From an uncultured Pelagibacteraceae bacterium (GTDB taxonomy: Bacteria > Pseudomonadota > Alphaproteobacteria > Pelagibacterales > Pelagibacteraceae): 37,200 nucleotides of DNA. The translations under genes were made by a program, and so were the position numbers. This document shows positions 32,801-37,200 of this stretch, piece after piece. Position 1 is the first letter of the stretch. Each line of letters opens with the position of its first letter. Location of the stretch: NCBI GenBank assembly GCA_902633185.1, contig CACPFN010000011.1, forward strand, positions 1-37,200, given 5' to 3'. The notes beneath the pieces are model-generated. The model was given only the letters and a program-made list of their open reading frames with translations. It had not been told where the DNA came from and searched no databases.

Positions 32801-34627
32801 TTAAGAAGCTTTTGATAATTTAGAGATTTTTTTTCTCTCATGAGGATCAAGCACAGCTTTTCTTAATCTGCATGAATTTGGTGTAATTTCTAGAGCTTCA
32901 TCAGAGTTTAACATGCTCAATTGCTCAGCAATCGACATCTTTCTTACAGGAGTTAAAACAACATTTTCATCTGTTCCTTGTGTCCTCATATTTGTAAGTT
33001 TTTTACCTTTCATAACATTTATAATCATATCACCAGGTTTAGGTGACAATCCTACAATCATACCTGAATAAACTGGATCGTTGTGAGTAACAAACATTTC
33101 TCCTCTTGCCTGTAGATTATAAATTGCAAATGCTACTGCTTTTCCTTGCTCCATAGAGATTAATGCACCATTTCTTCTACCTTCCATATCTCCCTCAAAT
33201 TTACCATATGAATGGAATATTCTGTTTATTACTCCTGTTCCTTTAGTTAGAGTAAGAAATCTGCTAGTGTATCCCATTAAACCTCTAGTTGGTGCATGAA
33301 AGATTAATCGTTTTTTATTTTTTCCAGTATCTTTAAGGTCTATTAACTTTCCTTTCCTTTTATTCATCGAGTCAATAACTTTTGAAGAGAACTCTTCGTC
33401 AAGATCCATAGTAATTTCTTCAATAGGTTCTAATTTTTCACCATTTTCATTTTTTTGAAATAAAACTCTAGGAGGACTTACTGTCATTTCAAATCCTTCA
33501 CGTCTCATTTGTGTTAATAATATTTCTAACATTAATTCACCTCTACCACTTATTTCAAATGAGTCTTTATTGTCATTTTCTGAAAAAGTAATTCCCACAT
33601 TATTTTGAGCCTCTTGAACTAATCTCTCTCTAATTTGAGTACTTGTAAGTTTCTTACCTTCAGTTCCAGCTAATGGAGAACTATTTACTGTAATCTTAAT
33701 TGACATCGTTGGAGGATCAATTGGTGTTGCTTGAATTGGTGTATCTACCTCAATATCACATATGGTATCAGCAACATTTGCTTTTTCTAATCCAGCGATA
33801 ACTACAATATCTCCAGCTTCGCCAACTTCTATTGGTACTTTTTTAGTTCCCTCGTATCTAAATATTTTAGTCAACCTTCCCTCATCAACTTTTTCTCCAT
33901 CAAGATTAATTGCCTTGATTTGTTGATTTGCTTTTGCAGTACCTTGAGAAATTCTACCAACTAAACTTCTACCCAAAAAACTATCAGCATATAAAAGAGT
34001 CGAAAGCATTGCAAAATGCTTGGATTTATCAAATTCAGCTGGCTTAACATGATCTATTACTAAATCTAATAATGGATTTAAATTCTCTCTTGGACCATCT
34101 ATTTCATTAGATGCCCAGCCAGATCTTCCACTTGCATAAATAACTGGAAAGTCTAATTGTTCCTCATTAGCGTCTAAACTTACGAATAAATCAAAAGTCT
34201 CATTTAAAACTTCATCGGCTCTTTGATCGGCTTTATCTAATTTATTTATTACTACTATTGGTTTAAGGCCCTGTTTAAGTGCTTTTGCTAATACAAATTT
34301 AGTTTGAGGCATTACCCCTTCGGCTGAATCTATTAACAATAATGCACCATCAGCCATACTAAGAACTCTTTCAACTTCTGCAGCAAAATCTCTATGTCCA
34401 GGTGTATCAATAATATTAATTCTAGAATCTTTCCAATTTATGGAAGCAGGTTTGGCAAGAATTGTAATACCTCTTTCCTTTTCAAGTTCGCCGGAGTCCA
34501 TTAGTCTTTCATCAACAACTTCATTTTCCCTAAAAGAACCACTCTGTTTCATTAAGTTATCAATTAAAGTAGTCTTTCCATGGTCAACGTGAGCAATTAT
34601 GGTGATATTACGTATTGATGTTGTCAT
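32801..34627 (-). CDS. typA: Ribosome-associated GTPase TypA/BipA
   Basis: A 608-aa translational GTPase of the EF-G/LepA class that aids 50S assembly and growth under stress. G1 is AHVDHGKT (12-19), ERGITI is the switch-I element, G3 is DTPGH and G4 is NKLDKAD. The C-terminal half has the EF-G-like domain GRGELMLEILLTQMRREGFEMTVSPP and the TypA-specific tail LTNMRTQGTDENVVLTP. The length matches the family. No Shine-Dalgarno precedes the ATG. A -35/-10 pair ends 9 bases before it (34637-34664), so the mRNA may be nearly leaderless. A terminator separates it from the upstream groESL operon. Confidence 0.95.
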   Translation of the reverse strand: MTTSIRNITIIAHVDHGKTTLIDNLMKQSGSFRENEVVDERLMDSGELEKERGITILAKPASINWKDSRINIIDTPGHRDFAAEVERVLSMADGALLLIDSAEGVMPQTKFVLAKALKQGLKPIVVINKLDKADQRADEVLNETFDLFVSLDANEEQLDFPVIYASGRSGWASNEIDGPRENLNPLLDLVIDHVKPAEFDKSKHFAMLSTLLYADSFLGRSLVGRISQGTAKANQQIKAINLDGEKVDEGRLTKIFRYEGTKKVPIEVGEAGDIVVIAGLEKANVADTICDIEVDTPIQATPIDPPTMSIKITVNSSPLAGTEGKKLTSTQIRERLVQEAQNNVGITFSENDNKDSFEISGRGELMLEILLTQMRREGFEMTVSPPRVLFQKNENGEKLEPIEEITMDLDEEFSSKVIDSMNKRKGKLIDLKDTGKNKKRLIFHAPTRGLMGYTSRFLTLTKGTGVINRIFHSYGKFEGDMEGRRNGALISMEQGKAVAFAIYNLQARGEMFVTHNDPVYSGMIVGLSPKPGDMIINVMKGKKLTNMRTQGTDENVVLTPVRKMSIAEQLSMLNSDEALEITPNSCRLRKAVLDPHERKKISKLSKAS

Positions 34628-34636
34628 TTGCGCGTT

Positions 34637-34664
34637 CTTATATATTCAAAATATTTTTTTTCAA
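34637..34664 (-). promoter_or_regulatory. Candidate typA promoter (near-leaderless start)
   Basis: On the minus strand, TTGAAA (34664-34659) and TATAAG (34642-34637) are 16 bases apart, directly after the groESL terminator. The -10 element ends 9 bases before the typA ATG, leaving at most a few bases of leader. No competing signal was seen in this short gap. Confidence 0.45.
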
Positions 34665-34667
34665 TTC

Positions 34668-34700
34668 AAAAAAAAAGGGCAGTAAAAACTGCCCTTTTTG
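34668..34700 (-). terminator. Intrinsic terminator of the groESL operon
   Basis: The stem GGGCAGT (34677-34683)/ACTGCCC (34688-34694) with loop AAAA is extended by A/T pairs. In the minus-strand direction it is followed by a run of nine U's (34676-34668). It lies 25 bases beyond the groEL stop and before the typA promoter. Confidence 0.9.
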
Positions 34701-34725
34701 AATTTTTTCCTGAGTAAAATTGGTG

Positions 34726-36393
<1,668 letters not shown>

Positions 36394-36400
36394 TTACTAT

Positions 36401-36694
36401 TTATTTACCTGTTGCAATACCCATAATGTCAGACTCTTTCATTATGCTGTACTCTTTACCATCAATTTTAACTTCTGTTCCTGACCACTTACCGAACAAA
36501 ACTTTATCACCTACTTTTACATCCATAGGAATTAGTTTTCCATCTTCAGTTTTTGCACCTCCGCCGACAGCAACAACTTTACCCTCTTGAGGTTTTTCTT
36601 GAGCTGTATCTGGAATAATTATGCCACCAGCAGTTTTCTCGCTGCTATCTAAAACTTCTATTAAAACACGGTCATGTAACGGTTTAAACTTCAT
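36401..36694 (-). CDS. groES: Co-chaperonin GroES (Hsp10)
   Basis: A 97-aa lid subunit that caps the GroEL ring. It shows [37 protein letters not shown] (mobile loop at about 17-35) and [34 protein letters not shown]. The ATG at 36694 has a good Shine-Dalgarno (AAAGGAGA). It is the first gene of the groES-groEL operon. A CTTGAAA-type heat-shock promoter lies 27-55 bases upstream. The HAD-family gene diverges from it. Confidence 0.97.
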   Translation of the reverse strand: MKFKPLHDRVLIEVLDSSEKTAGGIIIPDTAQEKPQEGKVVAVGGGAKTEDGKLIPMDVKVGDKVLFGKWSGTEVKIDGKEYSIMKESDIMGIATGK

Positions 36695-36720
36695 ACGAAT
36701 TCTCCTTTAAATTAGCAGTC

Positions 36721-36749
36721 ATATAGAGACATATTTAATAATTTTCAAG
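36721..36749 (-). promoter_or_regulatory. Sigma32 (RpoH)-type promoter of groESL
   Basis: On the minus strand, CTTGAAA (36749-36743) is followed after 14 bases by CTCTATAT (36728-36721). This is close to the alphaproteobacterial heat-shock consensus and parallels the hsp20 promoter. The -35 is the right half of a perfect 14-base palindrome TTCAAGATCTTGAA (36744-36757). No complete CIRCE element is present. Confidence 0.75.
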
Positions 36750-36816
36750 ATCTTGAATAAAAATTATGGTCTAAAAAACTCAAGAATTTAGCTAATTTTT
36801 AAGCTATACCTCAAGT

Positions 36817-37200
36817 ATGCCCCAAAACTTAGACAAAGATGGATTGAGATCAAAGATAAACAGTTACGAATTATTTTTTATCGATATATGGGGAGTGATC
36901 CATAATGGTTTAAAAATTTTTGAGGACTCTATTGAAGTTTTAGAAAATTTGAAAAAAAACAACAAAGAGTTCGTTTTGCTTACTAACGCGCCAAGACCAA
37001 ATTCTACAGTTAATGAATTTTTAAAAAAAATGGGGCTCAAAAATTTTCATGAACATGTATACACTTCTGGAGAAGCTTCATTAAAATATTTAATGGAAAA
37101 CTTTCTAAATGCAAAATTTTACCACATTGGACCACCAAGGGATTTTGACTTATTTAAAAAATTTGAACAAAATAAAGTTAGTAATATTAAACAAGCTGAC
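36817..37200 (+). CDS. HAD-superfamily (class IIA, NagD-like) hydrolase, 5' part
   Basis: The first 128 codons of a gene continuing past the window. YELFFIDIWGVIHNGLKIFEDSIEVLENL contains the HAD nucleophile motif (D-x-W-G-V-x-x-x-G form), and EFVLLTNAPRPNSTVNEFLKKMGL is motif II with its Thr. These match the class-IIA NagD-like subgroup annotated as TIGR01459, in which the second Asp is followed by WG. Phosphatase activity is expected; the substrate is unknown. The gene is divergent from groES. Confidence 0.8.
   Translation, partial: MPQNLDKDGLRSKINSYELFFIDIWGVIHNGLKIFEDSIEVLENLKKNNKEFVLLTNAPRPNSTVNEFLKKMGLKNFHEHVYTSGEASLKYLMENFLNAKFYHIGPPRDFDLFKKFEQNKVSNIKQAD

Noticed and set aside
36694-36720. 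GACTGCTAA next to the groES start resembles the CIRCE half-site GAGTGCTAA.
   Set aside because: The other half (TTAGCACTC) is absent at the required spacing, so no HrcA operator is supported.
36744-36816. The other arm of the groES palindrome could be a plus-strand CTTGAA promoter for the HAD-family gene.
   Set aside because: No -10 element follows at 15-18 bases in that direction.

Overview
The window is very AT-rich, densely packed chromosomal DNA. Genes touch or overlap, intergenic gaps are mostly under 100 bases, and no mobile elements, CRISPR array, rRNA or tRNA gene were seen. The gene set includes an F1-ATPase zeta-type inhibitor, a RamB/ScfR-type regulator beside isocitrate lyase, TldD/TldE, Hsp20, GroESL and a BMP-type ABC importer. 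This set, with the base composition and compaction, points to a streamlined alphaproteobacterium, most likely a SAR11/Pelagibacter-like marine lineage. The lineage is an inference from content and style, not from a search.

Layout. 1-2.4 kb: end of an unidentified gene, gpmA, then ATPase inhibitor zeta, a secreted nuclease and a lytic-transglycosylase-like lipoprotein. 2.4-7.8 kb (minus): tight operon msrA, sseA-like sulfurtransferase, RND adaptor, RND pump. 7.8-10 kb: DMT permease, an AlkA-type DNA glycosylase, two tandem DUF1330 paralogues. 10-15.2 kb: purine-type phosphoribosyltransferase converging on a complete BMP/nucleoside-type ABC importer. 15.3-18.3 kb: small lipoprotein, Hsp20 with a heat-shock promoter and a ROSE-like leader, oligopeptidase B. 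18.3-21.9 kb: membrane J-domain protein, family-9 glycosyltransferase, DapA-like aldolase and cyclopropane fatty acid synthase. 21.9-23.7 kb: a Lys-rich coiled-coil gene whose frame is broken at two poly-A tracts, and a TPR protein. 23.7-26.7 kb: ScfR/RamB-like regulator divergent from a 53-codon ORF and aceA, with repeated TTTGTAAAT-type boxes between them. 26.7-32.8 kb: TerB/J-domain protein, DCC-family protein, tldD-tldE, and several membrane or secreted proteins. 32.8-36.8 kb (minus): typA and groES-groEL with a matching heat-shock promoter. The window closes inside a HAD-family hydrolase gene.

How it fits together. Protein quality control recurs (Hsp20, GroESL, two J-proteins, TldD/E, oligopeptidase B, MsrA). 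At least hsp20 and groESL share a CTTGAAA-type promoter. Carbon metabolism is represented by the regulated glyoxylate-shunt gene aceA and by gpmA. Purine uptake and salvage is represented by the ABC importer and the phosphoribosyltransferase.

Most notable for follow-up: the poly-A-interrupted coiled-coil gene, the aceA control region with its small upstream ORF and apparently leaderless starts, the ROSE-like hsp20 leader, and an RND adaptor that lacks the usual alpha-helical hairpin.
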